From positions 1 to 37,145 of the forward strand of contig CAZXVH010000040.1 in the NCBI GenBank assembly GCA_964643965.1: 37,145 nt of DNA, in the 5' to 3' direction. Source of the stretch: GCA-2746795 sp964643965. GTDB lineage: Bacteria > Chloroflexota > Anaerolineae > Promineifilales > Promineifilaceae. A program made the translations under genes and the position numbers. Positions 30,118-37,145 of the stretch are shown here, one piece after another; within the stretch, counting starts at the first letter, position 1; each line of letters begins with the position of its first letter. The notes under the pieces were generated by a model. That model searched no databases and was not told the origin of the DNA. It saw nothing but the letters and a program-made list of their open reading frames with translations.

Positions 30118-31944
30118 TCACAGTTCCATCGATTTAGTTGTGACCAGGGTAGTGGCGCGGTCGATGAACTCAGATACCGCCACCGCGCCATGATCGCCAT
30201 CATCACGAGTGCGCACGGCGACCGCGCCCTCCGCTTCTTCTTGATCGCCCACCACCAACATGTAAGGGATCTTCATCAACTGGGCATTGCGAATCTTCTT
30301 ATTCATGCGTTCGCTGCTGTCATCCACATCGGTGCGCAGGCCCACAGCCCGCAGTTGAGCGGCCACCGCGTTAGCATATTCAATGTGGCGGTCGGCGATG
30401 GGAACCATCATCACCTGCACCGGGGCCAGCCACAGCGGGAAAGCGCCGTTGAAATGCTCAATCAAAATACCGACAAAGCGTTCCATACTGCCAAACGGGG
30501 CGCGATGGATCATAACCGGGCGGTGTTTTTGACCATCTTCCCCCATGTATTCAAGATCAAACCGTTCTGGCAGCAAGAAATCTACTTGCACCGTGCCCAA
30601 CTGCCATTCTCGCTTCAACACATCGCGGAAAATGAAATCCAGTTTGGGGCCGTAGAAGGCTGCTTCTCCTTCTTCAACCACGTAATTCATGCCCGCTTTG
30701 TCGGCCGCTTTTTTGATGGCGGCGATGCCTTTAGCCCACATCTCCGGCTCACCGGCGTACTTATCGCTGGCCGGATCGTTGACGCCCAGGCGCGCCCGGA
30801 AACCGTGGAAACCCATCGTCTCAAAGACGTATTGAATGAGGCTGACCACGCCGATGAACTCTTCTTCGAGTTGGTCTGGCGTGACGAAAAGATGGGAGTC
30901 ATCGACGGTGAAGCCGCGCACCCGCGTCAGGCCGCTCAGCTCACCGCTTTGCTCGTAGCGGTAAACGGTGCCGAATTCCGCCAGGCGCAGAGGCAAGTCG
31001 CGGTAGCTGCGCGGCTTGCTTTTATAGATTTCGATGTGGTGGGGGCAGTTCATGGGTTTGAGCAAGAACTGCTCGCCGTCCACGTCGATGGGCGTGTATT
31101 GGCTCTCTTTGTAGTAGGGATAGTGGCCGCTGGTGATGTACAGGTCGATTTTGCCGATATGGGGTGTGATCACGGGCAAATAGCCTCGTTCCACCTGCGC
31201 CTGGCGCAAGAAACCTTCCAGGTTGTCGCGCAAAATCGTGCCGTTGGGTAGCCATAGGGGCAAACCTGCGCCCACCAACTGCGAGATGTGGAACAGTTCC
31301 AACTGCTTACCCAGGCGGCGATGGTCGCGGGCTTTGGCTTCTTCCAGCAGTTTCAGGTATTCGTCTAGCTCGACTTTGTTGTGCCAGGCGGTGCCATAGA
31401 TGCGTTGTAGTTGCTGACGGTTTTCGTCGCCGCGCCAGTAAGCGCCGCTGGTGCGCAGCAGTTTAACGGCGTTGGCCTTCACTTGCTTGGTGAAGCCGAC
31501 GTGCGGCCCCCGGCACAGGTCTACGAATTCACGCTGGGTGTAGATGCCCACTTCTTGCACCGGCTCGGAGATGGGGTTGCCATTCTCGTCTACTTTGCCG
31601 GCCGCCAGTTCTTCGATGAGTTCTAATTTGTAGGGCGCGTCAGCAAAGAAGGTTTTGGCTTCGGCGATGCTCATGGAAGATCGCTCAAATTTGGCGTTGC
31701 TCTTGAGCAGTTTTTTCATATCGGCTTCGATTTTCTCCAGGTCTTCGGGTGAGAAGGTGATGGGTTTGCCGTTTTCATCCTGGCCTAAGTCGAAGTCGTA
31801 GTAGAAGCCATCTTCGATAGGCGGGCCGATGGCCAGCTTGGCTTCGGGATAGGATTGCAGCACCGCTTCGGCCATGACATGAGCGGCCGAGTGGCGAATA
31901 CGATACAGGTCTGTTTCTATGTAGGGTATGTCGTTGTTAGACAT
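30118..31944 (-). CDS. thrS: Threonyl-tRNA synthetase (no N-terminal TGS domain)
   Basis: 608 residues from the ATG at 31942-31944, with GGAGG 4 bases upstream. It begins straight into the SAD editing-type domain (RHSAAHVMAEAV, His18 and His22; AIGPPIEDGFYYDFD), then DLCRGPHV, the class II catalytic core with QRIYGTAW, KPMNCPHH, RSYRDLPLRLAEFG (motif 2) and GLTRVRGF, motif 3 RAPFGSMERFVGILIEHF, and the anticodon-binding domain. The usual TGS domain (about 60 residues before RHS) is absent. It charges tRNA-Thr. Controlled by the T-box leader upstream. The start is certain because upstream codons lie in the leader. Confidence 0.95.
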   Translation of the reverse strand: MSNNDIPYIETDLYRIRHSAAHVMAEAVLQSYPEAKLAIGPPIEDGFYYDFDLGQDENGKPITFSPEDLEKIEADMKKLLKSNAKFERSSMSIAEAKTFFADAPYKLELIEELAAGKVDENGNPISEPVQEVGIYTQREFVDLCRGPHVGFTKQVKANAVKLLRTSGAYWRGDENRQQLQRIYGTAWHNKVELDEYLKLLEEAKARDHRRLGKQLELFHISQLVGAGLPLWLPNGTILRDNLEGFLRQAQVERGYLPVITPHIGKIDLYITSGHYPYYKESQYTPIDVDGEQFLLKPMNCPHHIEIYKSKPRSYRDLPLRLAEFGTVYRYEQSGELSGLTRVRGFTVDDSHLFVTPDQLEEEFIGVVSLIQYVFETMGFHGFRARLGVNDPASDKYAGEPEMWAKGIAAIKKAADKAGMNYVVEEGEAAFYGPKLDFIFRDVLKREWQLGTVQVDFLLPERFDLEYMGEDGQKHRPVMIHRAPFGSMERFVGILIEHFNGAFPLWLAPVQVMMVPIADRHIEYANAVAAQLRAVGLRTDVDDSSERMNKKIRNAQLMKIPYMLVVGDQEEAEGAVAVRTRDDGDHGAVAVSEFIDRATTLVTTKSMEL

Positions 31945-32044
31945 GATGCCTCCAAAATATTGATGATGGCACGATCTGGAAAGTAGCCCTTGGGGTCTGG
32001 AAAGCAGCCCTTCGGGACTGAGATGCGGCCACAACAGTAATATA

Positions 32045-32387
32045 AAATAAAAACGCCATCATCCTTGTTGGGACGATGGCGACCGTGGTTCCACCCAATT
32101 TTAGTAATCAGTGAACAGTGTGATTACTCTTGTAACGGCCGTTAACGGGGCCAGCCGGATTTTCTTAATAGAGGTAAAGCGAGGCAGACAATATTGTCTG
32201 CCTCTAAGAGCAAACCAAAAGTTTGCTCCTTCCGTTCAGAAAACCACTCTCGGGGGGTATTCATCACCTGGTTTGTGGCGAGGATTTTCAGCCTGTGATC
32301 CTCTGCTCTCTTATTTCAGCCCGGCAACTACTCATCCCGATCAACGTGTTGTTTATCAATTGTAAGGTATGTTAGCCAATGCTAAGG
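32045..32387 (-). ncRNA. T-box leader (Thr specifier) of thrS
   Basis: On the minus strand the T-box proper reads TGGGTGGAACCACGG (32083-32098), followed by the intrinsic terminator CGCCATCGTCC / GGATGATGGCG and a U-tract (32045-32081). Upstream, stem I shows the AGAGAG motif and the bulged GATGAGTA start; the candidate specifier is ACC in GAATACCCC, a Thr codon fitting thrS. Uncharged tRNA-Thr pairs with the specifier and its 3' end with the T-box, forming the antiterminator. A AACGGCCGTT decamer (about 32133-32142) lies between stem I and the antiterminator. Confidence 0.9.
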
Positions 32388-32394
32388 TATGATG

Positions 32395-32422
32395 ATTATA
32401 AAACAGGACGGCAACTTGTCAA
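32395..32422 (-). promoter_or_regulatory. Consensus sigma-70 promoter of the thrS T-box leader
   Basis: On the minus strand TTGACA (32417-32422), a 16-base spacer, TATAAT (32395-32400): both hexamers match consensus fully. Transcription would start near 32387 and run through the T-box to thrS. Confidence 0.92.
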
Positions 32423-32863
32423 GCCGAGAAAATACCAAGGGTGCGCGTAACTTTGGTTGATGGAGACGAGGAGTGAGCTTGTCGAAGTCCGGACTTCGAC
32501 AAGCTCACTCCTCGTTTAGCAATGATACTACGTCAACAAAAACGACGCGCACCCAAATACCAATTCAGCAAATCCAATTTTGGACTCTTTACTGCTGGCG
32601 ACACCCATTAAAAGCGGCGGCTGAAACAGAAAACAGGCTGAAGCATGTTGTTTTATGCCCGGAGAAATCTGTTTTAACACGTTTTTTCTTGCAGACGGTG
32701 AATTCATTCATTGGTGGGGGCCACATAATTGGAACTGCTGTTTAAGGCGCCAAACACAATGATGTTTTATTGTAAGCGAGTATAATACCTGCTTTAAGGG
32801 GCCAGATGTTGATTGTTACAAATTGGCTCCTGCCAAATATAATAGATTAAAAGGACACCCGCT
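32423..32863. other. Intergenic region between thrS promoter and nrfH
   Basis: 441 bases without a convincing gene. It holds the 50-bp palindrome at 32466-32515, then about 200 bases with no clear feature, and AT-rich sequence with TATAAT boxes at 32781-32786 and 32838-32843 that may serve nrfH; neither has a good -35 box at 17 bases. An open frame from 32473 is mostly repeat and low in coding character. Confidence 0.6.
32466..32515. repeat. Perfect 50-bp palindrome of the GAGCTTGTCGAAG family
   Basis: Every base from 32466 to 32490 is complementary to its mirror in 32491-32515, with no loop; the core is GTCCGGAC and the arms contain GAGCTTGTCGAAG. The shorter relatives at 14017-14065 and 18681-18725 are imperfect. 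Confidence 0.93.
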
Positions 32864-33367
32864 ATGGCTGAGTCAAACAATCCTGAAAGAGAACCATCTC
32901 CTCTGCGCCGTGCTTTCACCAGTGTGCCCCTCTGGTCTTGGCTGCTGCTCGTGGGCCTTATCGGCGCCATCATTGGCCTTGGTAGTTACACGTTTGTTTA
33001 CGCTGAAGGCGCCTCCTACTTCTCTAATGATCCCGCGGCCTGTGTCAACTGCCACATTATGCAAGAAGTGTACGATGGTTGGAATCATGGCAGCCATAAA
33101 GCAGTGGCCGGCTGTAATGATTGCCACACCCCCCACACCTTTTTTGCCAAATATGCTGTTAAAGGCATCAATGGCTGGAACCACAGCGTCGCCTTCACCA
33201 CTGATAATTTTCCCGAACCGATCCAGATTACCGATATGAACCGGCAAGTCGCCTATGAAAACTGTCTCTATTGCCATGGTGAATTGGTGACAGCCATCAG
33301 CCATGAAAACGATAAGACCCCCACAGATTGTCTGCGTTGTCACAGTGGGGTCGGACACGGCCGTTAA
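32864..33367 (+). CDS. nrfH: NrfH, membrane tetraheme quinol dehydrogenase subunit
   Basis: 167 residues, AAGGA 8 bases before the ATG. One membrane anchor (22-46) then four CxxCH sites: CVNCH (60-64), CNDCH (84-88), CLYCH (134-138), CLRCH (156-160). The length, the SNDPAACVNCHIM-type start and the gene order before nrfA identify the NapC/NirT-family subunit that takes electrons from menaquinol to NrfA. Hemes face outside. It is followed by a 173-base spacer made mostly of a dispersed repeat; the two genes could still be co-transcribed as no terminator is seen. Confidence 0.93.
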   Translation: MAESNNPEREPSPLRRAFTSVPLWSWLLLVGLIGAIIGLGSYTFVYAEGASYFSNDPAACVNCHIMQEVYDGWNHGSHKAVAGCNDCHTPHTFFAKYAVKGINGWNHSVAFTTDNFPEPIQITDMNRQVAYENCLYCHGELVTAISHENDKTPTDCLRCHSGVGHGR

Positions 33368-33429
33368 ACCAGTTTGCCTGGCAAAGGAGATCATTACCTG
33401 ATTAGTTTTTTGACAGACATACTTATTTT

Positions 33430-33540
33430 GAGGAGTTCCCCATGAGTGGGGCGCACCACGATGAATGAAAATGGAGCGCAGGCGTCTCGCCTGCAAGTGG
33501 CGAACGAGACGTTCGCGCTCCTATTTACGAGGAGAAATAT
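33430..33540 (+). repeat. Dispersed intergenic repeat, copy B (carries RBS of nrfA)
   Basis: Same order and orientation relative to the downstream gene as copy A (7624-7759): GAGGAGTTCCCCATGAGTGGGGCGCACC, the GGAGCGCAGGCGTCTCGCC hairpin arm, its partner ending in GCGCTCC, then ACGAGGAG that serves nrfA, 7 bases before its ATG. Mini-ORF: MSGAHHDE then stop, behind its own GAGGAG site. Confidence 0.8.
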
Positions 33541-34869
33541 ATGAGTACCACAACCCCAACCGAACCGAAAAACCGTCGCCCGTTTTTGTTAATGATTATG
33601 GCCACTGTTATTGGCTTCGTCGTCATCATTGGCCTGGCTGCGCTGTTGACCAATATTCAACAACGCAAAGCCGAAGCGGTTGAGTATCCCCTGAAAGTCG
33701 TCGAAATTAGCCCTGATGAAATAGACCCGGCCGTCTGGGGCCAAAACTTCCCCCGCCAATATGATTCCTTTATGCGTACCCAACAAAGCGACACCGAAAC
33801 GCCTTATGGCGGTTCAGTCCCCTATAGCAAGCTGGAACGTTACCCCGCCATGGTGCGCCTGTGGGCTGGCTACGCCTTTAGTATCGATCATAACGAAGAA
33901 CGGGGACATTATTACACCACCATCGATCAGAAAAATACGAAACGTGTGACGCAGGTGGACCAACCGGCTGCCTGCGCCAACTGCCACGCCGCCGAAGCGC
34001 CCCAAATGATCGCGGAAATGGGCTGGGAAGAATTCAACCGCACCCCTTATAATGACCTCAAAGATGATTTCCACATAGGCTCTACTTGCGCCGACTGCCA
34101 TGACCCGGAAACGATGGGTCTACGCCTGACGCGCCCGGCGCTCATCAATGCCCTGGACCAACAAGGCGTGGATTGGACAGAGGCCAGTCGCCAGGAAATG
34201 CGCACGTATGTTTGTGCGCAGTGTCATGTTGAATATTATTTCCGGGGTGAGAACAAGGTTTTGACCTTCCCCTGGGAGAAAGGGTTTAATATTGACAACA
34301 TTGAAGCGTATTATGACGAATATGGTTTCAAAGATTGGACTCATGCTGAAACCAATGCGCCTATGATCAAAATTCAGCATCCAGAATTTGAAATGTGGAA
34401 CAGTAGCATCCACGCGCAGTCTGGCGTTTCTTGTGCGGACTGCCATATGCCTTATATGCGCGAAGGAGCGGTGAAGGTTTCTGATCATTGGCTGCGCAGC
34501 CCGCTCAACAATGTCAATAACGCCTGCCAGACTTGCCATCAGCAAGATGAAAAAATGCTTCAAGAACGCATCATCACCATCCAGGATAGTACGGCGCAAT
34601 TGTTACGCCTGTCTGAAGAGGCGCTGCTGGATGCCATTGACGCCATTGTGGCCGCGCAAGAGGCGGGCGCGACGGATGAACAATTGGCTGAGGCGCGTCA
34701 TTTGCATCGGCGGGCTTCTCTGCGCTGGGATTTTGTCTCGTCGGAAAACAGCACCGGCTTCCACAGCCCCCAAGAATCGGCTCGCATTTTAGCGATGTCT
34801 ATTGATTTTGCCCGCCAGGCCCAGTTAGCCGCTGAACAGCTTACGCCAGCGACAAGCGCTTCTAATTAA
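33541..34869 (+). CDS. nrfA: NrfA, ammonia-forming cytochrome c nitrite reductase (CxxCH type)
   Basis: 442 residues, GGAG 7 bases before the ATG. N-terminal anchor or signal 14-37. Five heme sites: CANCH (145-149), CADCH (183-187), CAQCH (225-229), CADCH (298-302), CQTCH (329-333). The enzyme reduces nitrite to ammonium with six electrons outside the membrane. In most NrfA the first, active-site heme has CxxCK with Lys as ligand; here it is CxxCH, a variant known from a minority of NrfA such as that of Campylobacter. The TYVCAQCHVEYYF segment and the KVLTFPWEKG stretch match the active-site and Ca2+ region. With nrfH it forms a DNRA or nitrite-detoxification unit. Confidence 0.93.
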   Translation: MSTTTPTEPKNRRPFLLMIMATVIGFVVIIGLAALLTNIQQRKAEAVEYPLKVVEISPDEIDPAVWGQNFPRQYDSFMRTQQSDTETPYGGSVPYSKLERYPAMVRLWAGYAFSIDHNEERGHYYTTIDQKNTKRVTQVDQPAACANCHAAEAPQMIAEMGWEEFNRTPYNDLKDDFHIGSTCADCHDPETMGLRLTRPALINALDQQGVDWTEASRQEMRTYVCAQCHVEYYFRGENKVLTFPWEKGFNIDNIEAYYDEYGFKDWTHAETNAPMIKIQHPEFEMWNSSIHAQSGVSCADCHMPYMREGAVKVSDHWLRSPLNNVNNACQTCHQQDEKMLQERIITIQDSTAQLLRLSEEALLDAIDAIVAAQEAGATDEQLAEARHLHRRASLRWDFVSSENSTGFHSPQESARILAMSIDFARQAQLAAEQLTPATSASN

Positions 34870-34875
34870 GTATGC

Positions 34876-34923
34876 AGACACAGATGAATATGGCTGCAAA
34901 GCCATGTTCATCTGTCTCTTTTT
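34876..34923 (+). terminator. Intrinsic terminator after nrfA
   Basis: Imperfect stem AGACACAGATGAATATGGC / GCCATGTTCATCTGTCTCT around a 6-base loop (TGCAAA), followed by TTTTT. Begins 7 bases after the nrfA stop. Confidence 0.85.
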
Positions 34924-35260
34924 GATATAGCTCTGTCGTTATGCCGAATGATGGGGATGGGAAACGGCCGTTTCCCATCCCCTCTTCCTTTTAAACCGCC
35001 CCAGTTTCACCATTTTTCAGCCGCTTGGGAGTGACAGAACCGGCCGTCTGCCGAGTATCCCGACCAGATATGCGACACCCCAGTAACGGCCGTTTCAATA
35101 TCTTTACTATTGGCGCAAATCACAATATATTTATGGCTATCGGTTGCTCAAATCATGCACGCATGAGGAGTACACCAACCCCAGTTATAGTTTCAGAATA
35201 CCAGTAATAAGGTGGGCTGTAGATACCCCTGATCATACTTAATGGAGATTTGGAGAACAA
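34924..35260. other. Intergenic region upstream of the ligand-gated channel
   Basis: 337 bases with no gene. Two AACGGCCGTT decamers (34962-34971, about 35084) sit here, the first inside the 30-bp palindrome 34953-34982. No convincing promoter pair is seen; a ribosome binding site GGAG (35252-35255) is present for the next gene. Confidence 0.6.
34953..34982. repeat. 30-bp perfect palindrome centred on AACGGCCGTT
   Basis: Arms 34953-34967 and 34968-34982 are exactly complementary. The decamer is extended outward by GGGGATGGGA / TCCCATCCCC. Confidence 0.95.
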
Positions 35261-37145
35261 ATGTCACGTTTTTTATTGAGAACTCGTTATTTATGCTTGA
35301 TACTCATTTTGGGGCTGGGGTTAACGGCCGTTTTCATCCCCCTCTCTGCCCAGGAAAACAATCAGGGACAGATACAAATTGTGACAGGGTGGGCGGGAAC
35401 CAACGCGGGCGCTTTTTATGCGCTCCCCAATTTGAAAGAAGGGCAAACGCTTTACCTGTTCGGTGAAGGAACTTCAGGGGATTTAGACCCTTTATTGCTC
35501 TTAGCAGATACCGAGATGGACCGGAAAACAATTCGAGAAGAGTTCCAAACGGCCGTTGCTCAAGCCGTTGCGGCAGGGGGAGACCCCCTTCAAGTCATCC
35601 CCCAATTTGCCGACCAGGTTTTCACCGCCTGGGATGATGACAGCGGTCCAGGCTACACGGCCGTTATCGAATACCTCATCCCGGCCGATGGCGATTATAT
35701 CGTCGCGCTCATCAGCACGGCCGCCCAAGCCACCTCTGGCAATTTTCAACTGACAATTGGCCTGGATGCGCCTGAAGTGTTGAGCGGTTCCGCCCAGGCC
35801 ACCGGAGACATTATCGCCCACCCCGATACACAAAACAGCCTGGAACACGAAGGTATTCAGGAAATTACAGGCGCCTTAACCAGTGAAGACCCCGTTACCT
35901 ATTTTGACCTATACCCGGTCGCGGCCGGTGACATACTCTACGTTTACGTCGAAGCGACCTCTGGCGATCTCAAGCCCATCCTCAATTTATCCGATTTTGG
36001 CGACAAACCACTGGCAAATGGGAACTTTTCTGGCCAAGCAACAGAGGCCACCCTGCAATACACATTTGATTCAGCCATGCCCGCTCCCCGGCTAACAATC
36101 ACCGCGTGTTGTGCCGACAGCAACCAGACATCCGGCGACTTCCGCCTGCTAGTGGGACTCAACAGCCCCGATGTGCTCAACGGTCACGCCGCCAGCACGG
36201 GGCATTCCGTGTTTCGCCTACCACAACCGGTCAAAGTCGGCGTCAAGTTGCAGCAAATTACCGGCGTAGACCAGAAAGCAGAAAATTTCGGCGCCGTGGC
36301 TTCACTGCGCCTGGAATGGACAGACCCCGCTTTAGCGTTTAGTCCCGACAGTTGTGACTGTCGCTTCAAAGTCTTTCGTGGTGAAAGTTTCAACCAGTTT
36401 GCCACCAACAATGAGATCAACTGGCCTGAATTTACCTTGTTCAACCAACAGGGAAACCGTTGGGTCCAAAATCGATACGTCGTCGTTTACCCTGAAGGCA
36501 GAGCTATTTACTTTGAACGCTTCTCCACCACTTTTCAGGCGCCTGATTTTAATTTTGAGCGGTTCCCCTTTGATACCCAGGATTTTTATATTCGGGTTGA
36601 TTCCATCTATCCAGATGAGATCTTTGCCTTCGTGGACGATCTGGGGTTCACTGAGGTAGGCGATCAATTGGGTGAAGAGGAATGGTATATCACGAACAGC
36701 GACACTTTTGTTACCAGCGAAATCGAGAGTACAAAATCCACCACTTCTCGCTACTCATTCTTTTTTGAGGCGCGTCGCCACCTCAGTTTTTACATTTTTC
36801 GCATTTTCGTGCCGTTAGCCATTATCATTATCATCTCCTGGTTTACTTTTTTCCTCAATGATTATGGCAAACGGGTGGATGTTGCCGGCAGCAATATGCT
36901 CTTATTCATAGCCTATAACTTCACCATTGCCAACGACTTGCCCCGTTTGGGTTATCTGACATTGATGGATCGTTTTTTGGTCAGCACCTTTGTGGTAACG
37001 GGACTTGTCCTTGTATTTAACGTTTATTTGAAGCGGGTGGAGATGACAAACAAAGATTCATTTATATTGAAGCTAGATCAATATATGCTTTGGATTTATC
37101 CATTGGCTTATGTGGCGGCTTTTATTATGGTAACTTTTTTCTTTA
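35261..37145 (+). CDS. Pentameric ligand-gated ion channel with N-terminal accessory domains (3' end outside window)
   Basis: 628 residues visible from the ATG at 35261 (GGAG 5 bases upstream); no stop before the window ends. Signal peptide about 1-30. Residues about 36-168 and 198-303 are two beta-rich pre-peptidase C-terminal-like lobes (each with YALPNLKEGQTLYLF-type or YFDLYPVAAGDILYV-type strands and a GxLxP turn). The ligand-binding beta-sandwich runs about 320-500 and carries the hallmark FPFDTQ (435-440) of the Cys-loop signature. M1 510-532 (FRIFVPLAIIIIISWFTFFL), M2 about 538-560 lining the pore, M3 568-590, M4 starting 606. Prokaryotic relatives (GLIC, ELIC, DeCLIC) are proton-, amine- or Ca2+-gated. 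The ligand here is unknown. Confidence 0.88.
   Translation, partial: MSRFLLRTRYLCLILILGLGLTAVFIPLSAQENNQGQIQIVTGWAGTNAGAFYALPNLKEGQTLYLFGEGTSGDLDPLLLLADTEMDRKTIREEFQTAVAQAVAAGGDPLQVIPQFADQVFTAWDDDSGPGYTAVIEYLIPADGDYIVALISTAAQATSGNFQLTIGLDAPEVLSGSAQATGDIIAHPDTQNSLEHEGIQEITGALTSEDPVTYFDLYPVAAGDILYVYVEATSGDLKPILNLSDFGDKPLANGNFSGQATEATLQYTFDSAMPAPRLTITACCADSNQTSGDFRLLVGLNSPDVLNGHAASTGHSVFRLPQPVKVGVKLQQITGVDQKAENFGAVASLRLEWTDPALAFSPDSCDCRFKVFRGESFNQFATNNEINWPEFTLFNQQGNRWVQNRYVVVYPEGRAIYFERFSTTFQAPDFNFERFPFDTQDFYIRVDSIYPDEIFAFVDDLGFTEVGDQLGEEEWYITNSDTFVTSEIESTKSTTSRYSFFFEARRHLSFYIFRIFVPLAIIIIISWFTFFLNDYGKRVDVAGSNMLLFIAYNFTIANDLPRLGYLTLMDRFLVSTFVVTGLVLVFNVYLKRVEMTNKDSFILKLDQYMLWIYPLAYVAAFIMVTFFF

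Larger units (their letters stand above)
1367..35558. repeat. Dispersed decamer palindrome AACGGCCGTT (about 38 exact copies)
   Basis: Copies by eye near 1367, 2076, 2463, 3178, 3737, 3878, 4869, 5877, 5980, 6987, 7502, 8878, 8970, 10258, 10504, 11578, 13034, 16542, 17489, 18171, 19518, 20331, 20626, 21149, 22134, 22560, 23874, 25021, 25413, 25770, 26496, 27451, 28811, 32133, 34962, 35086, 35323 and 35548, plus about 14 one-mismatch copies. Random expectation at equal base use is about 0.04. Copies are in all reading frames: T-A-V, N-G-R or x-R-P in proteins. None lie in thrS or nrfA, and few in 13.1-16.5 kb. Coordinates are approximate to a few bases. Confidence 0.93.

Noticed and set aside
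32111..32365. Open frame on the plus strand
   Set aside because: It lies antisense to the T-box leader, whose promoter, T-box and terminator explain the sequence.
32473..32745. Open frame of 90 residues on the plus strand
   Set aside because: Begins inside the 50-bp palindrome, has no ribosome binding site and no recognisable protein pattern.

Overview
The window looks like a scaffolded piece of a Chloroflexota genome, most likely a filamentous Anaerolineae/Ardenticatenia-type bacterium. The evidence is indirect: SARP/BTAD-NB-ARC-TPR regulators, a T-box in front of thrS, RtcA next to RNase Z, CopD- and SHOCT-like small membrane proteins, many Ala/Thr/Pro-rich lipoproteins, and intergenic repeats of the kind common in that phylum. 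There are no rRNA or tRNA genes. A run of exactly 100 N (11116-11215) marks a scaffold gap of unknown true length.

Layout. 1-2104 (minus): diheme cytochrome c (cut by the window edge), a cupredoxin lipoprotein, a four-helix membrane protein and a small conserved protein. 2191-6286 (plus): a full SARP-type regulator, an alpha/beta hydrolase and a decapitated second SARP. 6241-10998 (minus): FAD oxidoreductase, RNase Z, RNA 3'-phosphate cyclase, a SHOCT-like membrane protein and a CopD-like membrane protein. 11234-17902 (minus): three paralogous secreted or anchored clan GH-A-like proteins, the last a 1039-residue multidomain protein that also carries a degenerate GH18-like domain; a small antitoxin-like gene lies among them. 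18254-18574: an SCP2-like protein with a near-consensus promoter and a strong terminator. 18769-20757 (minus): an MTA/SAH deaminase fused to a CYTH domain. 21018-29873 (plus): a histidine kinase without its phospho-accepting His, a double-VWA membrane protein, a subtilase ending in 13 GYSWSG repeats, and a canonical histidine kinase. 29911-32422 (minus): thrS with a complete Thr T-box leader and promoter, followed in frame by a fragment of a second thrS. 32864-34869 (plus): nrfHA, the membrane-bound ammonia-forming nitrite reductase. 35261-end (plus): a pentameric ligand-gated ion channel with a long N-terminal accessory region, cut in its fourth helix.

The strongest signal no single gene explains is a 10-bp palindrome, AACGGCCGTT. 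By eye it occurs about 38 times exactly (roughly one per kb), in genes and between them, on an expectation well below one. It resembles the HIP1 situation of cyanobacteria. It recurs in protein reading as TAV, NGR or RP, sits in the spacer of a promoter and in the T-box leader, and once grows into a 30-bp perfect palindrome.

Other structure worth attention: two 11-bp-period direct-repeat operators; a mobile-looking intergenic repeat that supplies the ribosome binding site of both nrfA and the FAD oxidoreductase; two foldback elements; a 50-bp perfect palindrome; and heptanucleotide tandem arrays directly after the stop codons of two GH-A paralogues.
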